From: Methylophilaceae bacterium
Lineage (GTDB): Bacteria > Pseudomonadota > Gammaproteobacteria > Burkholderiales > Methylophilaceae
Reading direction: 5' to 3'
Assembly: GCA_028247015.1 (NCBI GenBank)
Contig: JAOKFJ010000002.1
Coordinates: forward strand, 1-64,000
Length of the DNA: 64,000 nt
Part shown: positions 30,772 to 38,497 of the stretch, piece after piece
How the letters are laid out: each line of letters opens with the position of its first letter
How positions within the stretch are numbered: position 1 is the stretch's first letter
Program-made: the position numbers and the translations under genes
Notes under the pieces: model-generated
Databases searched by the model: none
Told to the model about the DNA's origin: nothing
Seen by the model: the letters and a program-made list of their open reading frames with translations, nothing else

Positions 30772-30839
30772 AATACACCCCACCCCAAAACCCACAAACC
30801 TTCCTATTTAATGAATAATAAATAAGAGGCGAGGGTGCA

Positions 30840-30853
30840 CAGCTCCACCAATT
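30840..30853 (+). repeat. Right copy of 14-bp direct repeat (attR-like)
   Basis: CAGCTCCACCAATT, identical to the tmRNA 3' end at 29521-29534. It overlaps the stop codon of the minus-strand oxidase gene (30852). If it is a recombination scar, the ancestral chromosome had the tmRNA end directly next to that gene, and the 1.3-kb segment between was inserted. Confidence 0.6.
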
Positions 30854-31391
30854 ATGGCGACACCCAATATTCTTTACGAGTATTTTTTGTGAATATACAT
30901 TTAGCTCGACAATGGCCACTTGAAGATAATTGCAGGACATCCATTTGTTTAAATTTAATATTAATAACTTCAAATCTATCATCGGAACTATTAAATTCAT
31001 AATCTCTAGCAGATGATATTTCCTTGCCTGGAAAAGGAATAATCTTATAGTCATCTCTTTGCTTATCATTTAATTTATTCCAATGAGTTTTTTTATTTTC
31101 TACAATAGACGCTTCTCCATCAACTTGCACCTGTAGCTTTTGTTTCTGGTCCCAAAATAATAGCGAGCAGTTTTTATTATGATGCAATTGATAATATTTT
31201 TGACTTTCACGATCTGTGAAAATTAATAATGAATAATCATACTCATCAAAGTTTCGCGCAACAACAATTCTTTGAAAAACTTTATTATTTAATGCGGTTG
31301 AAAAAACTGGGAGTCGAAAAGATGATTTTCGATCAACTGTACCTCGCTGTATTGTTTTTAGTGACATCAAGATAAATTCTGAAATATTCAT
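30852..31391 (-). CDS. Pyridoxamine 5'-phosphate oxidase-like FMN protein
   Basis: 179 residues with a split-barrel flavin-binding look: GTVDRKSSFRLPVFSTALNNKVFQRIVVARNFDEYDYSLLIFTDRESQKYYQL, CSLLFWDQKQKLQVQVDGEASIV and the C-terminal FEVINIKFKQMDVLQLS. It resembles the Pyridox_oxase_2/Alr4036 group rather than true PdxH. Likely binds FMN; the substrate is unknown. Divergent from the photolyase gene across a 214-base spacer that shows no clear motif. Its stop overlaps the attR-like repeat. Confidence 0.65.
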   Translation of the reverse strand: MNISEFILMSLKTIQRGTVDRKSSFRLPVFSTALNNKVFQRIVVARNFDEYDYSLLIFTDRESQKYYQLHHNKNCSLLFWDQKQKLQVQVDGEASIVENKKTHWNKLNDKQRDDYKIIPFPGKEISSARDYEFNSSDDRFEVINIKFKQMDVLQLSSSGHCRAKCIFTKNTRKEYWVSP

Positions 31392-31605
31392 ACCTAATCC
31401 TTATTTAGTTATATCTTTAGTCCTAGAAAACATCTCGTTGTTCATTTATTTAAATTTAATATTAACTAATTATTAATTTAATGGTCAATAATTTATTATA
31501 GTGAAAAATATAGTTTTTGTGGGCCAACAAATTTTGTAAGTAAGTGTAATTTTTTTAAGGAATAACTTTGAGTTTATTTGATATATTTGTGGGTAGTTAA
31601 AGCAT

Positions 31606-33045
31606 ATGCCTAAGAAAAAAAATACAAATATTGTTTGGCTTAAAAGAGATTTAAGACTTACCGACCATCTCCCTTTGCATCATGCAATTCAAGAACAAGA
31701 AAACTTCTTAATTCTTTATATCTATGAACCTTCATTAATGAGGGATGTGCATTATGATGAGCGTCACTGGAGATTCATAGAACAATCATTAGCTGATATT
31801 CAAGAAGAACTTCAAGTGTATGATAAAAAATTGACGGTTGCTCATGGGGAAGTAGCTGGAGTATTTAAGCTCTTATTAGATAAATACTGTATTAAAAATA
31901 TCTTTAGTCATGAGGAAACTGGTTTAAAAATTACCTATTCTAGGGATAATCAGCTTAACCTACTATTTAAAAAATATAATATTACATGGAATGAGTATCC
32001 TTCTAATGCAGTTATTCGAGGCTTAACTAATCGTAAAAATTGGGAAAAGCATTGGAATAATGTAATGCGTGACCCTATTGAGCGAATTAATTTGCTAAAA
32101 GCTAAAATTATCAACCATGATTTTTGTACAAAAAATTTACCAACTTTTCCTATTAAAAAATCCTATCAAAAAGGTGGGTTTAAGAGTGCGCATATTGAGT
32201 TAAAAAGTTTTTTTATTGATAGGGGTAGCGAATATTCTAAGAATATTTCTAAACCAGAAAAAAGTCGCTATTCCTGTTCAAGACTCTCGCCATACATTAG
32301 CTATGGAAATATAAGTATTAGAGAGATTTATAAAGTATTATTAAATTCATGGGATAAGCCTGGGTGGAGAAGGTCAATAAAAGCATTTTCATCAAGACTT
32401 CATTGGCATTGTCACTTTATTCAAAAATTCGAAAGTGAAATAACAATTGAAAACGAGCCTGTAAATAGCGGTTACAAAAATTTTCCATACTTAATTATTG
32501 ATAAAAGCCATAGTAATTTTCAATTATGGGCTCAAGGTAAAACGGGATATCCTCTTGTAGATGCTTCTATGAGAGCATTGCAGTCAACCGGCTATCTTAA
32601 CTTTAGAATGCGTGCAATGTTAGTTAGTTTTGCATGTCATTATTACTTGATTCACTGGAAATTAGTCGCAGAATATTTAGCGACATTATTTTTAGATTTT
32701 GAACCTGGTATTCATTACCCTCAAATACAAATGCAAGCAGGCGTCACTGGTATTAATACTATTCGAATTTATAATCCTATGAAGCAAGCGCTTGAACATG
32801 ATGTAGATGCATTATTTATAAAAAAGTGGGTTGAAGAGCTTCGTGGGTATGACCCAGGATATATACTTAATTTACCTAGTAAAAATTATGATTTATTTTC
32901 CCAGCCTGAAAGCCATTACCCACAACCACTTTATAATTTCCAAGAGAGAATAAAAAAAACAAAAGATTTATTATGGCAATGGAAGAAAAGTAATAAAGTT
33001 AAAAAGAATAATTTAAAAATATTATCAAAACATGTCAAAGTTTAA
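31606..33045 (+). CDS. Photolyase/cryptochrome-family protein, divergent class
   Basis: 479 residues. The N-terminal antenna domain starts NIVWLKRDLRLTDHLPLHHA. The C-terminal FAD domain has FSSRLHWHCHFIQKFE, KTGYPLVDASMRALQSTGYLNFRMRAMLVSFACHYYL and LDFEPGIHYPQIQMQAGVTGINTIRIYNP. The last segment replaces the usual DGD...NNGGWQW...DAQPYFRIFNP motif of class I photolyases but is typical of a separate bacterial cryptochrome-like clade. It may repair DNA with blue light or act as a light sensor; the sequence alone does not decide. A short TTG reading frame with AAGGA just upstream is probably not a gene. Confidence 0.8.
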   Translation: MPKKKNTNIVWLKRDLRLTDHLPLHHAIQEQENFLILYIYEPSLMRDVHYDERHWRFIEQSLADIQEELQVYDKKLTVAHGEVAGVFKLLLDKYCIKNIFSHEETGLKITYSRDNQLNLLFKKYNITWNEYPSNAVIRGLTNRKNWEKHWNNVMRDPIERINLLKAKIINHDFCTKNLPTFPIKKSYQKGGFKSAHIELKSFFIDRGSEYSKNISKPEKSRYSCSRLSPYISYGNISIREIYKVLLNSWDKPGWRRSIKAFSSRLHWHCHFIQKFESEITIENEPVNSGYKNFPYLIIDKSHSNFQLWAQGKTGYPLVDASMRALQSTGYLNFRMRAMLVSFACHYYLIHWKLVAEYLATLFLDFEPGIHYPQIQMQAGVTGINTIRIYNPMKQALEHDVDALFIKKWVEELRGYDPGYILNLPSKNYDLFSQPESHYPQPLYNFQERIKKTKDLLWQWKKSNKVKKNNLKILSKHVKV

Positions 33046-33140
33046 AGAAGAGAGAAAGGGTATATACTTTATTTCATCAAGGAGTTTCTGACTATATTGT
33101 GCAATAAAGACTTTATTCAATTAAGAGAGAAATATAAAAA

Positions 33141-33197
33141 GTGAAAAAACTACTCTTACTCTTATTCTTAATACCTAATCTGGTGATGGGGGATTGA
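33141..33197 (+). pseudogene. Remnant of a secreted protein: signal peptide only
   Basis: A GTG start gives MKKLLLLLFLIPNLVMGD and then a stop. It looks like an intact signal peptide with no mature protein. The following bases encode no continuing product in this frame. It overlaps by a few bases the next micro-ORF. Either a decayed gene or chance. Confidence 0.25.
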
Positions 33198-33274
33198 AAC
33201 TTAAAAAACTATTACTAGTATTGGCTCTTGTTTTAATAATCTTGGCGGGTATAACATGGCTAATACCAACTTAA
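33194..33274 (+). CDS. Possible 26-aa single-helix micro-ORF
   Basis: TTG start, reading MKLKKLLLVLALVLIILAGITWLIPT. It is a nearly complete transmembrane helix with a basic N terminus. No clear ribosome site, because the start overlaps the stop of the preceding remnant (TTGA). Translational coupling is possible. Weakly supported. Confidence 0.25.
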   Translation: MKLKKLLLVLALVLIILAGITWLIPT

Positions 33275-33292
33275 TTAACTAGGGAGTAAATT

Positions 33293-33424
33293 ATGGATGA
33301 TTGTGGTTGCGGTAGAAGTCCGAACGGTAAATGTATCGGTTGGCATAGTCTGTCTGAACAGGAATATCAAGAAAAATTAAAGGCGTACGAAGAAAATAAC
33401 CCCAATTTACCCCTAGACAATTAA
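33293..33424 (+). CDS. Small cysteine-rich protein, 43 aa
   Basis: Reads MDDCGCGRSPNGKCIGWHSLSEQEYQEKLKAYEE and ends NLPLDN. AGGGAG lies seven bases before the ATG, a strong ribosome site. Three cysteines plus a histidine in CGCGRSPNGKCIGWH suggest a metal-binding knuckle; the rest is a charged helix. I recall similar short CGCG...GKCxGWH proteins from marine bacteria, but no function. The stop runs into copy 2 of the 29-base repeat. Confidence 0.55.
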   Translation: MDDCGCGRSPNGKCIGWHSLSEQEYQEKLKAYEENNPNLPLDN

Positions 33425-33447
33425 GTGGGCAAATTCATGTACCACTT
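33419..33447. repeat. 29-base dispersed repeat, copy 2
   Basis: Matches 30015-30043 at 25 of 29 positions and likewise starts at the stop codon of a small gene. The inverted ends here are 6 bp (AAGTGG/CCACTT). A partial extra unit (ATTCGTGTACCACTT) follows at 33454-33468, so this locus has a short tandem array of the right half. Confidence 0.55.
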
Positions 33448-33709
33448 TTAAATTCGTGTTCCTATTCGTGTACCACTTGACATGAGATAGCAATACACAA
33501 CAATCACTACTATGGACTTCGTAAGATTATGAGTAGGGCGATCTCGTTGGCTTAATACACAACTATGGGCGACTATACAGACAAAATTGATACATCCCAG
33601 CTCCTCTCTGCTGTGGTTTTTCTTTTTTCTAATATTAATACCTATACTGAGATATTAACTAATCAATAAGATAATATATAATGCTTGCTAATTTAAATCC
33701 GAAATATAT
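33425..33709. other. Gene-free stretch with repeat fragments
   Basis: No ORF of note. Holds the tail of the 29-base repeat, a partial extra copy, a 17-base dispersed repeat (33551-33567), AATACACAAC at 33492, and an AT-rich leader before the acyltransferase. Together with 33046-33292 it looks like a graveyard of small inserted fragments. No tRNA or structured RNA was recognised. Confidence 0.5.
33551..33567. repeat. 17-base dispersed repeat, copy 1
   Basis: CTTAATACACAACTATG, identical to 39953-39969. Both copies are preceded about 10 bases upstream by GGCGA and followed three bases on by GACTA, so the shared element is about 35-40 bases. Both lie in accessory DNA after small genes. Confidence 0.5.
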
Positions 33710-35755
33710 ATGAAATCAAACTATCGCTCAGAAATTGATGGACTACGATCTATTGCTGTTATAAGTATAATTTTTTACCACGCTCAGATTATTATATTTG
33801 GAGATAAATTTTTAAAGGGAGGCTTCGTTGGTGTAGATATTTTTTTTGTAATAAGCGGCTATCTTATTTCACGAATTTTACTAAGTGAGTTATTTGATAA
33901 AGGTAAAATTAACTTATTGAATTTTTATGAGCGTCGAGCGCGTCGAATCATCCCTGTTCTTTTTGTAACTTTTTTAGTCTCTTTTCCGTTTGCCTATAGT
34001 TACCTTTTACCTAGCCAGTTTATTGAGTATGCACAAAGCATATTATCGGCTACTTTTTTTGGGTCAAACATCTTTTTTTATCTGACTAATACACAGTATG
34101 GTGCTCAAGATTCTCTCTTACAACCCTTTTTACATACATGGAGCTTGGGCGTTGAAGAACAATTTTATATTTTCTTTCCTTTACTTGTTTTATTTGGCTA
34201 TCGGTTTTTTAAAAATTATCTCATCTCCATAATAACCATCCTAATCATATTAAGTCTGCTTTATGCAGAATGGATGAGTAGTGAAAATCAGGAATTTAAT
34301 TTTTTCATTATCTTTACTCGTTTTTGGGAATTAGGTATTGGTAGTTTGTTGGCTTTTTATGAGCTGAAATATGGCAGAGTAAAAAATAATTTATTAAATC
34401 AGACTATGCCATTACTTGGGTTATCCTTAATCATATATTCTATAGTTTTTTTTAGCCAACAAACTCCACATCCAAGTTTGATAACATTGTTGCCAACAGT
34501 TGGAACTGCTCTGATCATTCTATATACGGGAAACAAGATTGACATAGTAGGTAAATTTTTAAGTTTAAAATTCTTTGTTAGTATTGGATTAATTTCTTAT
34601 TCTTTATATTTATGGCACTATATTTTATTTGCTTTTGCAAGAGTGAGTGATCTTGATGGCTTACAAAACTATGAGAAATATTATCTGATTCTAGCGACAC
34701 TAATCCTATCTGTCATTTCTTACTTTTTGGTTGAAAAGCCTTTTCGTAATAATCAGTTTGTAAGTACCAAGAAATTTATAATTACGATTATGATCTTATT
34801 ATTTTCCATATCTATTACTAATTGGATGATTATAGCCTCGGATGGTTTGAAAAATAGACTGCCGACTATATTTGGTTCTGATACAAAAACCTCTATAGAT
34901 TATGAATTAAGCTATATAACTGATAATGATTTCCTTTTTAGATCTCAGATAATAAAAGATATTAAGCCAATTAAATTTACTGATAACGGTGAATGTATTA
35001 TTTTGAGTAAAACATTCAATAATGCCTTTATTGAAAAATTTAATTCATGCAAAAAAAAATACACAAAAGCAACGATCGTTATTGGAGATTCTCATGCAGA
35101 AAATTTATTCAAAATTTTCCATGGAACAAATAAAAATAAATTTTTGGTAAGCGTTGCTCAGGGAAGTTGTAGACCGCATGGTTGTAATCAAAAACATAAC
35201 CACTACAGATTTCTTTTAGATAACTTTCTTCAGTATCTAGGTAAGGATGATTTAATCATATATCACCAAAGTGGCTCTTATCTTTTGCGGGATGTAAACG
35301 GAGCTGTTGATTCTCAAAAGACATTTGATGATGATTATTTCAAAGTTGATTATGAAAATTTAGATATAATTAGAAAATACCTAAACCTATTAGCAAAAAA
35401 AACATTTGCAGATATAGTGTGGGTAGGACCATTTGTAGAGTATAGATATAATCCAAAGGAAATTGTAAGGCTATCTAAAACCGAATTTATAAGTAAATTA
35501 AAAATAAACCCAGCTAGTATTAGATTATTTAATTTGCTGGAAGACGAAATAGGGGCTGTCTTAAATAAAGATGGAAAAAGTTTTGACTATCTTTCATTTA
35601 ATGAAATTTATAAGGTTAATAGTAGGGCCTTTATTAAGAGTGGTGATTCAAGCCTTTGTTTTCAATTCGCCGATAAAGATCATTTTTCAAATTGTGGTGA
35701 GAATGAAGCCTCAAAAAATCTAGAGATGAAAGCTTTTCAATTAATTAAAAGATGA
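33710..35755 (+). CDS. Membrane acyltransferase with C-terminal SGNH domain (OafA/YrhL type)
   Basis: 681 residues. The N-terminal acyltransferase-3 domain starts YRSEIDGLRSIAVISIIFYHA (the catalytic His region), followed by FVGVDIFFVISGYLIS and RRARRIIPVLF, with about ten membrane helices up to residue ~380. The C-terminal periplasmic SGNH hydrolase-like domain has TIVIGDSHAENLF and DKDHFSNCG. Such proteins O-acetylate lipopolysaccharide O-antigen, exopolysaccharide or peptidoglycan. The target here is unknown. It is a lone gene, an arrangement often seen for transferred surface-modifying acyltransferases. Confidence 0.9.
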   Translation: MKSNYRSEIDGLRSIAVISIIFYHAQIIIFGDKFLKGGFVGVDIFFVISGYLISRILLSELFDKGKINLLNFYERRARRIIPVLFVTFLVSFPFAYSYLLPSQFIEYAQSILSATFFGSNIFFYLTNTQYGAQDSLLQPFLHTWSLGVEEQFYIFFPLLVLFGYRFFKNYLISIITILIILSLLYAEWMSSENQEFNFFIIFTRFWELGIGSLLAFYELKYGRVKNNLLNQTMPLLGLSLIIYSIVFFSQQTPHPSLITLLPTVGTALIILYTGNKIDIVGKFLSLKFFVSIGLISYSLYLWHYILFAFARVSDLDGLQNYEKYYLILATLILSVISYFLVEKPFRNNQFVSTKKFIITIMILLFSISITNWMIIASDGLKNRLPTIFGSDTKTSIDYELSYITDNDFLFRSQIIKDIKPIKFTDNGECIILSKTFNNAFIEKFNSCKKKYTKATIVIGDSHAENLFKIFHGTNKNKFLVSVAQGSCRPHGCNQKHNHYRFLLDNFLQYLGKDDLIIYHQSGSYLLRDVNGAVDSQKTFDDDYFKVDYENLDIIRKYLNLLAKKTFADIVWVGPFVEYRYNPKEIVRLSKTEFISKLKINPASIRLFNLLEDEIGAVLNKDGKSFDYLSFNEIYKVNSRAFIKSGDSSLCFQFADKDHFSNCGENEASKNLEMKAFQLIKR

Positions 35756-35865
35756 TCTTACTTATTAATGTATTAATAAATTTTCCAAGATTGAACATAG
35801 ACATTTAAGTGAAGAATCACATAAAATTTTAATATAGCCGAATCCGTCAATGCCATGGACACAAC

Positions 35866-36699
35866 TTAATCTTTTATAAACTTTAGAGTCATTCGGTCAG
35901 ACTCGCCAATCCGCATCATCACCTCTTTGTTTTCATCTGAAATGTCTCTTAAATTTGGCAGTAAATTCCAAACACCACCCGGATGATCAGATGAGTCATT
36001 AGGATTAGCGTTTATTTCAGATGAGGCTTCTAATCGAAAACCATTTTTTTCTGCTAATTTAACAACATACTCAACTGTCATATATCCACTTTTAATCTGC
36101 TGCTCTATAGGGGTAGCTGGCTTAGCCCTATGTTCGATGAGCCCTAGAACGCCACCTGGTTTTAAGGCTTTGTTAAAGCCAGCAAACATAGATTCAGCTG
36201 TACCGGCTTTTGCCCAGTTATGAACATTTCTAAATGTCAGAACCATATCAACGGGGCCATCTGGTATAAAATCTGGTTGATTTGATTTGAAATGTACCCA
36301 TCGGAGTTTCTCATAAATATTAGGGTTTAATTTCATTTTTTCTTTGAATTTTTTCTCCATTTTAATAAAAAAAGGATTTATATCTTTATGCAACTTGTAA
36401 GATGTATAGTAATACTGTCCTTTGTCACGCAAAAGAGGAGCTAATATCTCGGCATACCAACCAAATCCGGGTGTAATTTCAACCACTGACTGCTCTGGCG
36501 AAAGACCAAAAAATAGTAATGTTTCTTTGGGATGACGAAATTTATCCCGATTAACATTAGAAGGTGTTCGATGTTCGCTTGCTAAAACTTTATCAATCAG
36601 TTGATCTACGTCGGAGTCACTACAGCTTGTCAAGAATAACAATACAAAAAATGCAGCAAAAGAAAACTTTAAAAAATTAACAATATTAGGTTTTTTCAT
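35866..36699 (-). CDS. Exported methyltransferase-like lipoprotein (COG4798 type)
   Basis: 277 residues. The N terminus has a hydrophobic stretch and a lipobox LTSC (FAAFFVLLFLTSCSDSD), so it is probably a lipoprotein. The mature part has HRTPSNVNRDKFRHPKETLLFFGLSPEQSVVEITPGFGWYAEILAPLL (SAM-like loop), VDMVLTFRNVHNW and GGVLGLIEHR. This matches the predicted methyltransferases that carry signal peptides. It is odd for a SAM-fold enzyme to be exported, since SAM is cytoplasmic. It is the last gene of a minus-strand unit after the four-helix protein and the MarR regulator. Confidence 0.8.
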   Translation of the reverse strand: MKKPNIVNFLKFSFAAFFVLLFLTSCSDSDVDQLIDKVLASEHRTPSNVNRDKFRHPKETLLFFGLSPEQSVVEITPGFGWYAEILAPLLRDKGQYYYTSYKLHKDINPFFIKMEKKFKEKMKLNPNIYEKLRWVHFKSNQPDFIPDGPVDMVLTFRNVHNWAKAGTAESMFAGFNKALKPGGVLGLIEHRAKPATPIEQQIKSGYMTVEYVVKLAEKNGFRLEASSEINANPNDSSDHPGGVWNLLPNLRDISDENKEVMMRIGESDRMTLKFIKD

Positions 36700-36720
36700 A
36701 TACTCAGTTTACCTCCAAAA

Positions 36721-37110
36721 CTAGGACTTTGATTTCTTCATTAGATAGATGCTTAGACATAAAAATAAAGAAACAATGACCTCAATAGCTATTGCCTTAA
36801 TTAGGAAGTCTGCTCCATGAACTAACCCTGCATAAATTCTGAAAATTGCAGCAGAGCCTAATAAGCTTAATGTTGTATAGAGCCAAACATGCTGATTTCT
36901 ATATGCACCGATGCAAGACATCAATCCTGCGGTAAAAAAGAAGGCAGTAAAGTCTCCTATTTGTGTATTCATACCCATAGTGGTATCTCCAGGGCCCTCA
37001 ACTAATGCCATGGCTAAACCCGCTGCGGCAGTTTCAGGATCTAAAATCCATCGAAATGCTGAGCTAAGCAAAACTAAACCAATCGACGCTGATATCAATC
37101 TTGCAATCAT
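36721..37110 (-). CDS. Four-helix membrane protein (DUF4345-like)
   Basis: 129 residues with four hydrophobic segments (for example IGLVLLSSAFRWIL, DFTAFFFTAGLMSCIGA, HVWLYTTLSLLGSAAIFRI and AIAIEVIVSLFLCLSIYLM). The pattern resembles DUF4345-type small membrane proteins. Function unknown. It lies between the MarR gene (14 bases) and the lipoprotein methyltransferase gene (21 bases), so the three are likely one transcript. Confidence 0.6.
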   Translation of the reverse strand: MIARLISASIGLVLLSSAFRWILDPETAAAGLAMALVEGPGDTTMGMNTQIGDFTAFFFTAGLMSCIGAYRNQHVWLYTTLSLLGSAAIFRIYAGLVHGADFLIKAIAIEVIVSLFLCLSIYLMKKSKS

Positions 37111-37124
37111 AATATTCTCCTATT

Positions 37125-37562
37125 TTATAGATTAGATATTTTTGTTAAATTTTCTTGAAATAATTTTAAATCCTCGCCAAGTATTTTTTTGGTCTTACTT
37201 TGTGCCTTTTTCCAATAAGGTAATATTTTATTAAGTACTTGGTTTCCTCTTTTACTTAACTTTGTAAATTTCATACGGCCATCAGTTCCACAATAAGTTT
37301 TTATCCAGCCTAATTTATCTAGAACCTTTAAATTTCTCGTTAAGGTAGTTCTTTCCATTTTAAGTATATTTGATAATTCACTGATGGTCTTCTTTTCAAT
37401 CTGTGACAATACGACAAGTATTGATACTTGATTCGGATTAATTTTTTCGCCGGATTGTTGTAAATGTTCACTATAAATTTGTGAGATATTTCTTGCAGAC
37501 CTTCTTACGCTTGTGCATAAGCAATTTGTTAGTTCTGAATATTTTTCTCTATGTGAATTCAT
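37125..37562 (-). CDS. MarR-family transcriptional regulator
   Basis: 145 residues. Winged helix with KKTISELSNILKMERTTLTRNLKVLDKLGWIKTYCGTDGRMKFTKLSKRGNQVL, the MarR recognition helix and wing. Cysteines near the N terminus (LTNCLCTSVRRSARN) could allow redox sensing, as in OhrR-type members, but this is inference. It is divergent from an alpha/beta hydrolase gene, with a palindrome between them, so it probably represses both directions. Confidence 0.88.
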   Translation of the reverse strand: MNSHREKYSELTNCLCTSVRRSARNISQIYSEHLQQSGEKINPNQVSILVVLSQIEKKTISELSNILKMERTTLTRNLKVLDKLGWIKTYCGTDGRMKFTKLSKRGNQVLNKILPYWKKAQSKTKKILGEDLKLFQENLTKISNL

Positions 37563-37612
37563 ATATATATTTGTTTACAATTTAATTACTATAGTATACA
37601 TTTAAATAATAA

Positions 37613-37624
37613 GTGTATATACAC
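37613..37624. promoter_or_regulatory. Candidate MarR operator (12-bp palindrome)
   Basis: GTGTATATACAC, a perfect palindrome in the 80-base gap between marR and the hydrolase gene. A possible TTTACA (37574) and TACATT (37597) promoter pair with 17-base spacing would place the start near the palindrome, fitting repression. Not tested. Confidence 0.45.
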
Positions 37625-37642
37625 ATAATTTGAGGTAAAAAA

Positions 37643-38476
37643 ATGAAAAGTATAAAAAAATTTGAATTAGAAGATGGGACTTACATAAGGTATACGGAGC
37701 AGGGGTCCGGTGAGCCTCTCATATTGTTGCATACAATAAGAAACCGATTAGAGTACTCTCATAACTTATTACCGTATTTAATAAAAAAATTTAAAGTCTA
37801 TGTTATCGATCTACCCGGTCACGGAGACTCTCCTATCAATAAAAAAACAAACTATGATCAAGAGTTTATGACTGACTCCGTTGTGTCATTTATTGAATAT
37901 TTAAATTTAAAAAATCTAACAATAGCAGGTGAATCGATTGGGGCTGTTTTATCAGCAACTATCACAAAAAAAATACCCAGTCGGGTAAAAAAAATATTTT
38001 GTTTTAATTCTTATGATTATGACAAGCGATTTGCTCAGGGAGTCATGAGAGGTAATTTTATGGCAACTTTTTTATTATTTCATGTAAGTTTACCTTTAGG
38101 ACTTGGGATATTTTTTGCCGCGCTAGAATCTTTTCCTACTTTATGGATGATTTTTCGGGGAGGCGTGCATAAGAAATCTGCTATAACAAGTGAATATATA
38201 AAACTTCTTTGTACGTCTACAAAAAAAACTGGGTTTATCTATCATGAGAGGAACGTCTTTCAAAACCATAAATCATGGTTAAACGATGGGTCTTTATATA
38301 AGGATTTAAATACGCCTGTTAGTTTAATTTATGGAGAAAGCGATTGGTCCAAACAAGATGAAAAACTAAATACTATGAAGGCATTGAATCTTGATTCATT
38401 TCATACATTGGATAGCACAGGCCATTTTTCGTTTTTGGAATCACCTAAGCAAGTCTCTGACATTATTTTAAAATAA
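37643..38476 (+). CDS. Alpha/beta hydrolase
   Basis: 277 residues. Core features: GSGEPLILLHTIRN (oxyanion hole region), VIDLPGHGDSP, nucleophile elbow AGESIGAVLS (Ser), acid in VSLIYGESDW and catalytic His in DSTGHFSFLE. A complete catalytic triad is visible. The substrate is unknown; the family covers esterases, haloperoxidases and C-C hydrolases. It is the first gene of a plus-strand pair with an SDR, divergent from marR. A decayed copy of its 3' end follows the SDR. Confidence 0.87.
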   Translation: MKSIKKFELEDGTYIRYTEQGSGEPLILLHTIRNRLEYSHNLLPYLIKKFKVYVIDLPGHGDSPINKKTNYDQEFMTDSVVSFIEYLNLKNLTIAGESIGAVLSATITKKIPSRVKKIFCFNSYDYDKRFAQGVMRGNFMATFLLFHVSLPLGLGIFFAALESFPTLWMIFRGGVHKKSAITSEYIKLLCTSTKKTGFIYHERNVFQNHKSWLNDGSLYKDLNTPVSLIYGESDWSKQDEKLNTMKALNLDSFHTLDSTGHFSFLESPKQVSDIILK

Positions 38477-38497
38477 ATTAACAATAAGGGGAAAATT

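Noticed and set aside
30770-31069. Minus-strand ORF of 99 residues
   Set aside because: It overlaps the oxidase gene in another frame and runs through a terminator and the attR-like repeat.
31569-31601. Ten-codon TTG frame before the photolyase gene
   Set aside because: Too short and weak-start; AAGGA alone is not enough.
30015-33468. Integron attC sites
   Set aside because: The repeats lack GTTRRRY/RYYYAAC cores and no integron integrase is seen.
33596-33606. CCCAGCTCC near 33600 as a third tmRNA-end repeat
   Set aside because: Only nine bases match and the CCACCA part is absent; chance is likely in 64 kb.
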